Source of the DNA: an uncultured Acetatifactor sp.
GTDB lineage: Bacteria; Bacillota; Clostridia; Lachnospirales; Lachnospiraceae
Direction: 5' to 3'
DNA: 18,952 bases
NCBI GenBank assembly: GCA_910587555.1
Contig: CAJULV010000071.1
Span: 1-18,952 of the forward strand
Numbering within the stretch: the stretch's first letter is position 1; each line of letters starts with the position of its first letter. Made by a program: the position numbers and the translations under genes. This document shows positions 6,449 through 14,235 of the stretch, in pieces. The notes beneath the pieces are model-generated. The model had not been told where the DNA came from. It was given only the letters and a program-made list of their open reading frames with translations, and did no database searches.

Positions 6449-8200
6449 TCACCCCCGGGCCAGCCTGGCGGGATACCATCTTTGGAACCACACCGTAAAA
6501 ATTCCCATCAGTACAGGAATGACGGAATTGACGGCTCCCACCCATCCGCCAATCTCCGTCCCCATAATCAGATAAGTCCAAATCGGTGTAATCAGGTACA
6601 GAATACCCCAGAGCAATGTCAATATACGGTTCGTTCTCACGAATATGGGATTGCGCAGAGCAGCCTCCCCATTGTATCGGTTCATGGAATAACAGGCTGT
6701 GAGCGGAACCTTGCAAAGACAGCTGACCGCCCACATGGCTCCGAATACAAAATAGGAAAACGACACCACAATCCGTCCGGACACACCCATGATGGAGAGT
6801 ATGGAAAAGCCCGCCACCAGCGCCCCGCTCAACTGATCGTAGAAAGTCTTTCTGTTCCTGTAAAACAGAAGCGGCATCCCCACACAGGCAGCCAGGGTCA
6901 GGCAGCTGCCCCAAAAGCCGTCAATGGGAACGGCCACCCAAAATACAATCCATGGAATCAGCAGCAGATTCATATTGGTCCCCCGTGTGGGCATTCCCAC
7001 TCCCGTCTGGTTACCATGTGCCCCCAAAAGCTGTTCTCTGTCATCATTTGCGTCTGGCTTCTCCGATGCCATCTCCCCCGGAATGGGCATCTGACCCTGA
7101 CTGCTTTCCGGATTCCCAAAATAGGCATCCCAATTCATCATTAAGCTGAAATCGCCCTTTACACGGTACATATGTCTCATGAGAGCTTCATCTCCCCGAA
7201 GCTCTCCCGCAGCAATGGAGCGCCACACGGTAAACGGCGTCTCAATCCTGGTAGTTGCCTTCCCGGAACCGTTTGTGAGGACCTGGCTCCCTTCCTTTCC
7301 CAGTATCACCTGATAGCATTCATTCAAATCCGTATAACACATCTCCAGAATGAGGTCTTTTCCGGGATAGCTCTCCTTCCGATAAAGGGCTGCCATCTGC
7401 CGGGTAAAAGCCAGCGCCTCCGGCTCCTTCTCACCGGTCTCTTTGTCAATGCCCCAACTGGCGTCTGCCATACTTTCAAATATCTCCCGGGGGTATAAAA
7501 GCCGGTCAAGCTTTTCCCGGGTTTCCGGCTTAATACCTTCCTGAACATACTCTTTTCCCGCCGTATATACGAATTTCAAATATTCCTCTGTTCTTTGGGA
7601 CAGCTCAGGCACCCTGAACAGCTCTCCCTGACCGCAGAAAACAGATGTATATTCCCCTTTGCCGCATATATGATCAAACAGGCTGCACACCCCGTCATAA
7701 TTCCCCTCCGCACTGTAGAATCCGCAGGTGGATATCAAAACCGTACTTTTGCCGCCCATATCATAGCGGGAAGGATGGCTGCCGCTGCCTGCCTGTCCTT
7801 CGTCGTCCACCATGTAGGGCAGTACCATGGGGAGCTGACGGTCAATCAGATTCTTCATTCCTCCCGGCACAGTATAGTAATACAGGGGGAAACTCCATAT
7901 AACCACATCCGCCCACAAAATCTTTTGAATTACCTCTTCCATATCATCTTTTATACAGCATGTCCCTGGAGTCTTATTCCAACAGGAGAAACACCCCAGG
8001 CAAGGATGTATCTCCAGAGCGTTTATCTGCAGCGCTTCTACCTGCAGTTCCCTCAGCGGCCGTTCCCCGTTCTGTCCTACAGGACTCGCTTCCGCATTCT
8101 CCCTGATTCCCGCCGCCATACCTTCCAGAAAACGCTTTGTCAGTTTCCATGTATTGCTCCTGTTGCCTTTCGGGCTTCCGTTAATTGCCAGAATCTTCAT
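6449..8200 (-). CDS. Flavodoxin-fold NAD(P)H oxidoreductase fused to an SCP2-like domain and a membrane domain
   Basis: The 583-residue product has three parts. Residues 1 to about 240 are a flavodoxin-like, FMN-dependent NAD(P)H oxidoreductase: GSPKGNRSNT (8-17) is the phosphate-binding loop, followed by the cysteine-rich motif CLGCFSCWNKTPGTCCIKDD (67-86) and SFPLYYYTVPGGMKNLIDR (103-121). Residues about 265-362 resemble a sterol carrier protein 2 (SCP2) domain, ending in FTVWRSIAAGELRG and a GDFSLMMNWD segment. Residues about 409-572 form five or six membrane segments. A hydrophilic linker (365-405) joins the last two. A plausible role is electron transfer to, or handling of, a hydrophobic substrate at the membrane, but the substrate is unknown. 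It lies 95 bp downstream of the kinase-DegV gene, beyond a terminator-like hairpin, so cotranscription is partial at best. Confidence 0.8.
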   Translation of the reverse strand: MKILAINGSPKGNRSNTWKLTKRFLEGMAAGIRENAEASPVGQNGERPLRELQVEALQINALEIHPCLGCFSCWNKTPGTCCIKDDMEEVIQKILWADVVIWSFPLYYYTVPGGMKNLIDRQLPMVLPYMVDDEGQAGSGSHPSRYDMGGKSTVLISTCGFYSAEGNYDGVCSLFDHICGKGEYTSVFCGQGELFRVPELSQRTEEYLKFVYTAGKEYVQEGIKPETREKLDRLLYPREIFESMADASWGIDKETGEKEPEALAFTRQMAALYRKESYPGKDLILEMCYTDLNECYQVILGKEGSQVLTNGSGKATTRIETPFTVWRSIAAGELRGDEALMRHMYRVKGDFSLMMNWDAYFGNPESSQGQMPIPGEMASEKPDANDDREQLLGAHGNQTGVGMPTRGTNMNLLLIPWIVFWVAVPIDGFWGSCLTLAACVGMPLLFYRNRKTFYDQLSGALVAGFSILSIMGVSGRIVVSFSYFVFGAMWAVSCLCKVPLTACYSMNRYNGEAALRNPIFVRTNRILTLLWGILYLITPIWTYLIMGTEIGGWVGAVNSVIPVLMGIFTVWFQRWYPARLARG

Positions 8201-8240
8201 CCCATATCCCCGCTTTCCATAAATTCAAAAAAGCTATACC

Positions 8241-8288
8241 AAAAAGTTACAGGCACACAAACCGCAAAATACATGTGGTTTATGTGCC
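8241..8288 (-). terminator. Intrinsic terminator after the kinase-DegV gene
   Basis: Minus-strand GGCACATAAACC (8288-8277) pairs with GGTTTGTGTGCC (8263-8252), a 12-bp stem with one G-U pair around a 13-nt loop. TGTAACTTTTT follows (T run at 8245-8241). It begins eight bases after the stop codon of the kinase-DegV gene. Confidence 0.7.
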
Positions 8289-8295
8289 CGACCCA

Positions 8296-10980
8296 CTACT
8301 TGGACGCCTCCGAAAACGAAATCGCCGCATCAGTTTTCTTCATAAACAGCAGCCCGAAGGAACCCGGCCCGCAGTTGCTGGCAATGGCAGAGGAGGCCTT
8401 CTGCAGGTATACCCGCTCGAAAGGACAATACTGCCGAACCAGATCCTGAATATACTGGAGACTCTTTTCATCCATTCCCGCATAGGTGATAAACAGAATC
8501 CTTTTATCGATATTCCGGGCATTCGCAAGCACCTTCCTGACATAGCCCTTTATCACATGATTGAAACTGCCCATCTCCAAACTGCTCACTGCCATCCGGC
8601 TGTTGCGCAGCACAATGATAGGATGCAGCAGCAGGGCATCGCACATCACCTGCACTTTTCTGGAAATCTGCCCGGATCTGCACATCATATGGGTACTGTC
8701 TATGATAAATGCCGATGAAATGTATCGCCGCAGTCTCTTCACCGTCTTCACGATTTCTTCTTTTGTGGCATGGTTCTCCGCCATATGAGCGGCATACAAA
8801 ACCGACAGCCCCATGCTGCTGGAGAGATGTCCCGAATCAATCACGGTCACGTTCTCAAAAGATTTCGCCGCCTCCAGGGCATTGTGATATCCCTCACTGA
8901 CATGTTTTGCCATGGTAATATGGATAATATTCTGTGCATCCGTAAGCTGTTGTGCGAAAAACCGTTCATAATCCTCCACATCAGGAGGCTGTGAGATGCC
9001 GTTCTTTCCCTCTGCCAGATGGGCCAGCAATTCATCCGCCATCAGCTCCGCGTCGTCCAGAAAACGCCCCTGGTCCGTACAAACATAGTAGGGACGGACA
9101 CGAACACCGAATTCCCGTATCAGAGACTCCGGAAGATCGCACACACTGTCCGTTGTAATCATCAGGGAAATCCGATTTGCCTTCTCAAAGATCAATACAT
9201 CTTTCCCGATTTCAGACTGACTGGCATTCTCGCTCAAGTGTACCAGTTCCCTGGGAAGAATGCTCAATACCGCAGCCTCCAGCAAAGCGCCGCTGATGGG
9301 CTTTGCCAGATAGCCGCTGAACCCTTCCTTTCGGTAAATCTGCTGATTGTCGCTTCCCGCATTGGCGGTCAGCGCAATCACCGGCACATCCTGACACAGG
9401 CCGCCGGGCTGGGCATGCAGTGCATGGAGACATTCGATGCCGTCCATCTCCGGCATCAGATGATCCATCAGGATACAATCATAATGCTGATACTGGGTCA
9501 GTTTCAGACACTCCGCGCCGCTGGAAGCCGTATCAATCTGGATCTTTGTCTCTGTCAGCAGCTTGCTCACCACCAGCAGATTCATCTCGTTGTCGTCTAC
9601 CACCAGCAGATGGGCATCGGGAGCCTCAAAGCTCTGTCTGTACTGCTCTCCTTCATGTACCTTTACCCGGGAGCTTAGCGTAAACGTCCCCAGTTCCTTC
9701 TCGCTCATGATGTCCTGTTCCAGGGTTACAAGGAAGGTGGAGCCATTCATATAGACGCTGTTGACGCTGATCTCGCCGCCCATCAGCTCCACAAGCTGTT
9801 TCACAATGCTCAGTCCCAGGCCAGTCCCCTCAATGTGACGGTTTTTCTTCTCATCCACCCGTCTGAACGCATCGAAAATATAGGGGATATTCTCCTTCTT
9901 CACCCCCTGGCCTGTATCCTCCACTGAATACCAGACCCGGACCCGGTTTACCCCTACCCGCTCACAGCGGACAGACAGGGTCACGGAACCCTCTTTTGTA
10001 TACTTTACCGCATTATTCAGCAGATTGATCAGAACCTGTTTAATGCGTACCTCATCGCCGCAGAGCATACTGGGCATGGACGGATCCACCTGCAATTTGA
10101 ATTCCAGTCCCTTTTCCCTGGCTTTTATCCATATCATATTCACGATCTCGGAAAAAAGCTCCCCTGTCTCATAGGATGTATTCACAATCTCCATCTTTCC
10201 GGATTTGATTTTGGACAGGTCCAGAATATCGTTGATGAGGGTCAGCAGCATCTTGCTGGCGCCCTGGATATTCCTGGCATTCTCGGCCACTTCGTCGGAT
10301 ATGGCTTCCCGCAGTATCATTTCGTTCAATCCGATGATGGTGTTGATCGGTGTACGGATTTCATGGCTCATGCTGGAGAAAAAGTGATTCTCCGCCTGGT
10401 TCAGCTCCTCAATCTCCTTTTTCTGCGCTATGGTAAGCTTTTTCTCTTCCTCATAAAGATGATTCTGGAACAGAAGCAGCACGCCTGTAAGGAATCCTGC
10501 CACGATAACGGAACGGGCAGAATCGAAATACGCCTGGGCCGTAGTATTTGGCAGTACCAGTTCCGGCCGAAAATAGGCAAGATAATAACAGCCCAGCGTC
10601 TCCAGCGCACATAACAGGAAAAAAACAGCCTTCCGCCTGCCCTCCAGGGTAATACTGATATAGATAAAACAGAGTACGAACCACTCCGGCACCCCGCCGT
10701 AAATTCCGCCGCCTGTAAAGAAGACGATGGGAAACAGCAGGAGAAGAAGGATTACAGTAGCCGTGGCGCCTGCATTGATACACTCCTTCCGGATACTGTA
10801 CTTTGCCACCATGTACATATATATAAGGCTCGCCGGCAAAATGATCATATTCGCTGTAAACCGGCCCAGAAGCAGGATAAAGACCAATGCCACCATGCTG
10901 ATGCCGGTGACAAGACGGAACATACGCTCCCGCAGACTGATTTTATGATCGAAAATAATATCCAGCCATCTTTTAAACAT
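8296..10980 (-). CDS. Membrane hybrid histidine kinase with receiver and C-terminal DegV domain
   Basis: The 894-residue product has about six N-terminal membrane segments (22-173) with no large extracellular loop, and a short coiled coil (178-198). HisKA follows with SMSHEIRTP (phosphoacceptor H206). HATPase has N-box residues N319/N323, DTGQG (D355) and GTGLGL (385-390). A complete receiver (about 457-575) has D462/D463, phosphoacceptor D506 in LMDHLMPEMDG, T538 and K560. Residues about 603-881 form a DegV domain: TDSVCDLPESL at its start, ISQPPDVEDY in the TSQPS position, VIDSGHLSSSMG, and CGPGSFGLLF near the end. DegV proteins (FakB type) bind fatty acids in a buried pocket, so this kinase may sense or be tuned by a lipid. 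AGGGGG five nt before the ATG supports the start, 15 bp after the preceding kinase gene. The protein is expected to autophosphorylate and pass phosphate through D506 to the Hpt domain of its neighbour. Confidence 0.9.
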   Translation of the reverse strand: MFKRWLDIIFDHKISLRERMFRLVTGISMVALVFILLLGRFTANMIILPASLIYMYMVAKYSIRKECINAGATATVILLLLLFPIVFFTGGGIYGGVPEWFVLCFIYISITLEGRRKAVFFLLCALETLGCYYLAYFRPELVLPNTTAQAYFDSARSVIVAGFLTGVLLLFQNHLYEEEKKLTIAQKKEIEELNQAENHFFSSMSHEIRTPINTIIGLNEMILREAISDEVAENARNIQGASKMLLTLINDILDLSKIKSGKMEIVNTSYETGELFSEIVNMIWIKAREKGLEFKLQVDPSMPSMLCGDEVRIKQVLINLLNNAVKYTKEGSVTLSVRCERVGVNRVRVWYSVEDTGQGVKKENIPYIFDAFRRVDEKKNRHIEGTGLGLSIVKQLVELMGGEISVNSVYMNGSTFLVTLEQDIMSEKELGTFTLSSRVKVHEGEQYRQSFEAPDAHLLVVDDNEMNLLVVSKLLTETKIQIDTASSGAECLKLTQYQHYDCILMDHLMPEMDGIECLHALHAQPGGLCQDVPVIALTANAGSDNQQIYRKEGFSGYLAKPISGALLEAAVLSILPRELVHLSENASQSEIGKDVLIFEKANRISLMITTDSVCDLPESLIREFGVRVRPYYVCTDQGRFLDDAELMADELLAHLAEGKNGISQPPDVEDYERFFAQQLTDAQNIIHITMAKHVSEGYHNALEAAKSFENVTVIDSGHLSSSMGLSVLYAAHMAENHATKEEIVKTVKRLRRYISSAFIIDSTHMMCRSGQISRKVQVMCDALLLHPIIVLRNSRMAVSSLEMGSFNHVIKGYVRKVLANARNIDKRILFITYAGMDEKSLQYIQDLVRQYCPFERVYLQKASSAIASNCGPGSFGLLFMKKTDAAISFSEASK

Positions 10981-10995
10981 GTCAACCCCCTAATA

Positions 10996-13599
10996 TCATA
11001 TACCGGATATGCTTTCACATACTTCTGCATACATCTGCAGCAGCACCGGATGGTTCTTTTTGACAGACTCCGTATCGGCCTTCTTACCTGCCAGTTCCAG
11101 TTCTTTTGCCTTGGCGGAAAGCGCCTCCGCACCGATGGTCATTGCCGTGCTTTTCAAGGCATGCGCCTTGATTCCGTAGTCCGTCCAGTTGGCGGCTTCG
11201 TAGTAGGCTGTAAGCTCCGCTTCCTTTTCTTCTCTCTGTTCACAGAACATCTGCAGCATCTCCCGATAGAAGTCCTCATCTCCGCCGCAGTACTCCAGTC
11301 CCAGCCCTACATTGATACCGGCCCGCACAAGAGAACCGTAGGTGGGTCCGGCATTTTCGTCCGAATCCTCGGTTCGGGAGGACGTATCATCAGTCATATT
11401 CGTACCCCGTTCCTTTTCTTCCGTTTGGGAAACGCTTCCCGCAGCCGAAATTCCGGTATCTCCCGGTGTATCTTCCCTCCGTGCGTTTTCCGTTCCGTCC
11501 TGCGTTTCTTCCCGCATCACCTGCTCCCGGGCGGCCTGCGGCGCCTCGTAGCGCACAAGCCGCTCCGGCAGAACCCGGCGCAGAACCCTTTCCAGAACGG
11601 AACGTTCAATGGGTTTTGGAATGAATTCGTTAAAGCCTTCGTTCCGGAACATTTCCCTGGCCCCGCTGATAGTATTGGCAGTAAGGGCGATAACCGGCAG
11701 CTCCTTCAAAGCCCCGCCGTTAATCTCCCTGATGCGCCGCAGGGTCTCAACGCCGTCAAAGCCCGGCATCATGTGATCCAAAAATACCACATCATATTCT
11801 GTATCGGCACATTTTTCAACCGCTTCCTTTCCGCTTAAGCAGGTGTCCACCTGGATGCCGTAGCTGCCCAGAACCCCCTTTGCCACCATGAGATTCATCT
11901 CTTCATCGTCTACGGCCAGCACCCTGACGTCAGGGCAGGTAAAGGGCCTGCGGCCTGCGGCCTGGGCCTCCTCAAAGCCGTCGCTCTGCCTCACACCGCC
12001 CAGTAAATTCACAATGGATAACGCGAAGAAAGGCTTGCGCAGCACAAGCAGCCGGCTGTCTTCCTCCAGGATAAAGTTCTTCTCCGCAATCACCGCCACG
12101 AAAATCCGCTCTGCCATCTCCTCATAGTAGGGCGGATTTGCCATATATTCTGTCTGGGTAATAAATACATGGGTGAGCTTGTGGTCCCGCTGCAGCTTCA
12201 GCAGTCCTTCGAAGTTATGGGCCTGATAGCCTTCAATGCCAAGTCCCTCCACCAGGTGAAGTATCATTCTGTCATAATATCTTCTCACCTCATCCCTGCT
12301 GTACCGCTCCGGCTTAAAAAAGCAGGCAATACACACCTGGGAGGCATTGGGAACCTGAATACAGGGCGTGTCGTTCTCCACCGCCTGGGGTATGGTGATT
12401 TGTACCTGCAGCCCCTGCTGCTCTGCGCTTTCAAAATGGACAAATCCGCCCATGGAATGAAGCAGCCCCCTTGCAATGGGAATCCCCAGTCCCAGGCCGC
12501 CCACATATCGGCGGCTTCCGGAATCCGCCTGATAGAAGTCATCCACAATCTGGTCCAGCTGCTCGGAAGTCATTCCGATACCGGTGTCATAGATCTCAAT
12601 TACCAAATTGATTCCGTAAGTCTCCCGCCGGAATCCTATCCAGAGGTTGATACCGCCTTCCTCGGTAAACTTTATGGAGTTTTCCAGCAAAATCCGCAGC
12701 ACATGGGAAATCTTCTCCGCATCGCCCACAAGCATGGAAGGCAGCTTCGGATCTATGTCAAACACCAGTTCCAGCTTGCCGGTATTCTGCAGCGCCATCA
12801 TGGTGACAATATCATTCATCACCGACGTGATCGAATAGGGTTTCCTGGCAGCCGACAGAGTTCCTTCAACTATTTCCGTGTAGTCAAGTATGTTGTTTAT
12901 CTGGCCTGACAGCCGCTTTCCCGCCATTTTTATGGACAGAATATTTTCCCTGATTTTGGGAGCGATGTCCTCCCCTAAAGTCACTTCGCTTATGCCGATG
13001 ACCATGTTGACAGGGGTGCGCAGTTCATGGGAGACATTGGACAGAAAGTCGGCATTCTGGCGCACTGCCGTAGCCAGCTGCTCCTGCATACTGTCGTATT
13101 TCTCCTTCTCCCGCCGTCTTCGGTTGATTCGATATCTGGCAATGATTACCGAACCCACAACTCCGCAGGCACCCATCAGGAGGCGCAGCACATCACCGCC
13201 CCTCATACTGTTGCTGATGGTGTGAAGCAGCAGAAAATGATACAAAAGCTGGGATGCATACAGGGCTACGGCTATGTACAGGAGACGCTTCCTGTCCAGC
13301 AGGGAGAGAAGCAGAAGCACGATGCAGGCTACAAGTGCAATGTCAAAAAGACTGGATTCATGTACCCCGAAAAAGAAGAACTCTGTTAAAAGCAGCCCTG
13401 TGCAGATATTTTCATACAGCATTTCCGTGCCCACTCTTCCGATGTGAAGCCACCACACCACAAGACAGGCCAAAATCATCATGGGAACCATCCACAGTTC
13501 CCATGACATCGTCAATGTAATCAGGCTAAGCAGTGCGCTCAATATGCTGAGAGTACCCGCCATGAGCAGGTGCATGCTTGTCTGGGATTCCGTTCTCAT
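10996..13599 (-). CDS. Membrane hybrid histidine kinase with pseudoreceiver, receiver and Hpt domains
   Basis: The 867-residue product has about six N-terminal membrane segments (9-154), then HisKA with NVSHELRTP (H191). HATPase has N307, DTGIGM (D338) and GGLGLGIP (367-374). Residues about 420-535 look like a degenerate receiver-like domain with no acidic phosphorylation triad. A canonical receiver follows (about 557-680; D564/D565, phosphoacceptor D608 in FLDHMMPGFDG, T640, K662). A Ser/Thr/Glu-rich linker (about 690-750) leads to an Hpt domain (about 755-865) with phosphoacceptor H813 in KAHALKSTAM. All parts for an internal His-Asp-His phosphorelay are thus in one chain. The ATG overlaps the stop of the upstream receiver gene by ATGA, and AAAAGGAG lies 11 nt ahead of it, so the two are translationally coupled. 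Confidence 0.9.
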   Translation of the reverse strand: MRTESQTSMHLLMAGTLSILSALLSLITLTMSWELWMVPMMILACLVVWWLHIGRVGTEMLYENICTGLLLTEFFFFGVHESSLFDIALVACIVLLLLSLLDRKRLLYIAVALYASQLLYHFLLLHTISNSMRGGDVLRLLMGACGVVGSVIIARYRINRRRREKEKYDSMQEQLATAVRQNADFLSNVSHELRTPVNMVIGISEVTLGEDIAPKIRENILSIKMAGKRLSGQINNILDYTEIVEGTLSAARKPYSITSVMNDIVTMMALQNTGKLELVFDIDPKLPSMLVGDAEKISHVLRILLENSIKFTEEGGINLWIGFRRETYGINLVIEIYDTGIGMTSEQLDQIVDDFYQADSGSRRYVGGLGLGIPIARGLLHSMGGFVHFESAEQQGLQVQITIPQAVENDTPCIQVPNASQVCIACFFKPERYSRDEVRRYYDRMILHLVEGLGIEGYQAHNFEGLLKLQRDHKLTHVFITQTEYMANPPYYEEMAERIFVAVIAEKNFILEEDSRLLVLRKPFFALSIVNLLGGVRQSDGFEEAQAAGRRPFTCPDVRVLAVDDEEMNLMVAKGVLGSYGIQVDTCLSGKEAVEKCADTEYDVVFLDHMMPGFDGVETLRRIREINGGALKELPVIALTANTISGAREMFRNEGFNEFIPKPIERSVLERVLRRVLPERLVRYEAPQAAREQVMREETQDGTENARREDTPGDTGISAAGSVSQTEEKERGTNMTDDTSSRTEDSDENAGPTYGSLVRAGINVGLGLEYCGGDEDFYREMLQMFCEQREEKEAELTAYYEAANWTDYGIKAHALKSTAMTIGAEALSAKAKELELAGKKADTESVKKNHPVLLQMYAEVCESISGI

Positions 13600-13958
13600 T
13601 CTTTCTCAAACTCCTTTTCAACCCGTGCCAACAGATTTTTCGGCATATATGGCTTTTTCAGATAATTTGCCGCTCCCATGCGGATTGCGGTCATCACATT
13701 ATCCTCATGCCCTGATGCCGTCAGGAAAATCACAGGAATGTCCATCCCGCTTTCCTTGATGCGTTCGAAAGCCTCGATGCCGTTCATACCCGGCATTGCG
13801 ATATCCATCAGGATAAGGTCTACCTTTTCTCCTTTCAGCTTATCAAGCGCTTCCTGTCCGGATTCCGCCCAAAGCACGTCATATTGCTTCTCCAGAATCA
13901 GACTTGTCCTCCTCAAATTCATCTTGTCATCATCCACTACCAAAATACGTTTCTGCAT
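13596..13958 (-). CDS. Single-domain response regulator (receiver only)
   Basis: The 120-residue product is a bare CheY/Spo0F-like receiver with no output domain. All key residues are present: acidic pair D10/D11 in VVDDD, phosphoacceptor D52 in LILMDIAMPGMNG, T80 in FLTAS, and K102 in LKKP. The start at 13958 is preferred over an ATG three codons earlier because AAGGAG sits nine nt before it, while the same site abuts the earlier ATG. It overlaps the downstream hybrid kinase by 4 bp and is the first gene of the operon. It is likely the phosphate donor or acceptor for the Hpt domain of that kinase, either as a relay intermediate or a protein-interaction output. Confidence 0.9.
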   Translation of the reverse strand: MQKRILVVDDDKMNLRRTSLILEKQYDVLWAESGQEALDKLKGEKVDLILMDIAMPGMNGIEAFERIKESGMDIPVIFLTASGHEDNVMTAIRMGAANYLKKPYMPKNLLARVEKEFEKE

Positions 13959-13967
13959 ACGGCGCAT

Positions 13968-13973
13968 CTCCTT
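13968..13973 (-). promoter_or_regulatory. Ribosome binding site that sets the start of the receiver gene
   Basis: AAGGAG lies nine nt before the ATG at 13958 and touches the ATG at 13967. This makes the inner start the functional one. Confidence 0.7.
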
Positions 13974-14065
13974 GTTTCCCTCGTCTACATCCGGAGTATT
14001 TTCAGATTCCCCTCAAAATAACAGGTCAATAATAAAGAAAGATTCCGGATACTCATATATGGTTA

Positions 14066-14095
14066 AGTATAACATAACACACATGATATCCGCAA
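14066..14095 (-). promoter_or_regulatory. Probable promoter of the receiver/kinase operon
   Basis: On the minus strand TTGCGG (14095-14090) and TATACT (14071-14066), in the context TGTTATACTT, are 18 bp apart. The -10 is strong and the -35 partial. It is the only convincing element in the AT-rich gap before the receiver gene and gives a leader of about 100 nt. Confidence 0.5.
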
Positions 14096-14110
14096 TGAGA
14101 CTTTTGCATG

Positions 14111-14139
14111 AAAAAAATGAAAAATTTATAAAATTTTTC
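14111..14139 (-). terminator. AT-only hairpin followed by a T run
   Basis: Minus-strand GAAAAATTT (14139-14131) and AAATTTTTC (14127-14119) form a 9-bp stem with a 3-nt loop. A run of seven T follows after one A (14117-14111). It could end transcripts from the Na/Pi gene, but a stem with a single G-C pair is weak. It lies just upstream of the putative operon promoter. Confidence 0.3.
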
Positions 14140-14171
14140 CACCTGTGGGGCTGCAATCCAACGATTTGTCT

Positions 14172-14192
14172 GCATGCAATTTATTGCAATGC
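14172..14192. repeat. Imperfect inverted repeat in the Na/Pi-receiver gap
   Basis: GCATGCAAT (14172-14180) is mirrored by ATTGCAATGC (14183-14192) with one extra base, around a 2-bp centre. It may be an operator or a weak hairpin. No factor can be assigned. Confidence 0.3.
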
Positions 14193-14235
14193 GGGAGGGC
14201 CGCTGGATTAGCACAGGCGGATATTTTTAAACTGT

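Noticed and set aside
7595..8449. Plus-strand open frame of 284 codons crossing two minus genes
   Set aside because: It spans the terminator between the reductase fusion and the kinase-DegV gene, and its translation resembles no protein family.
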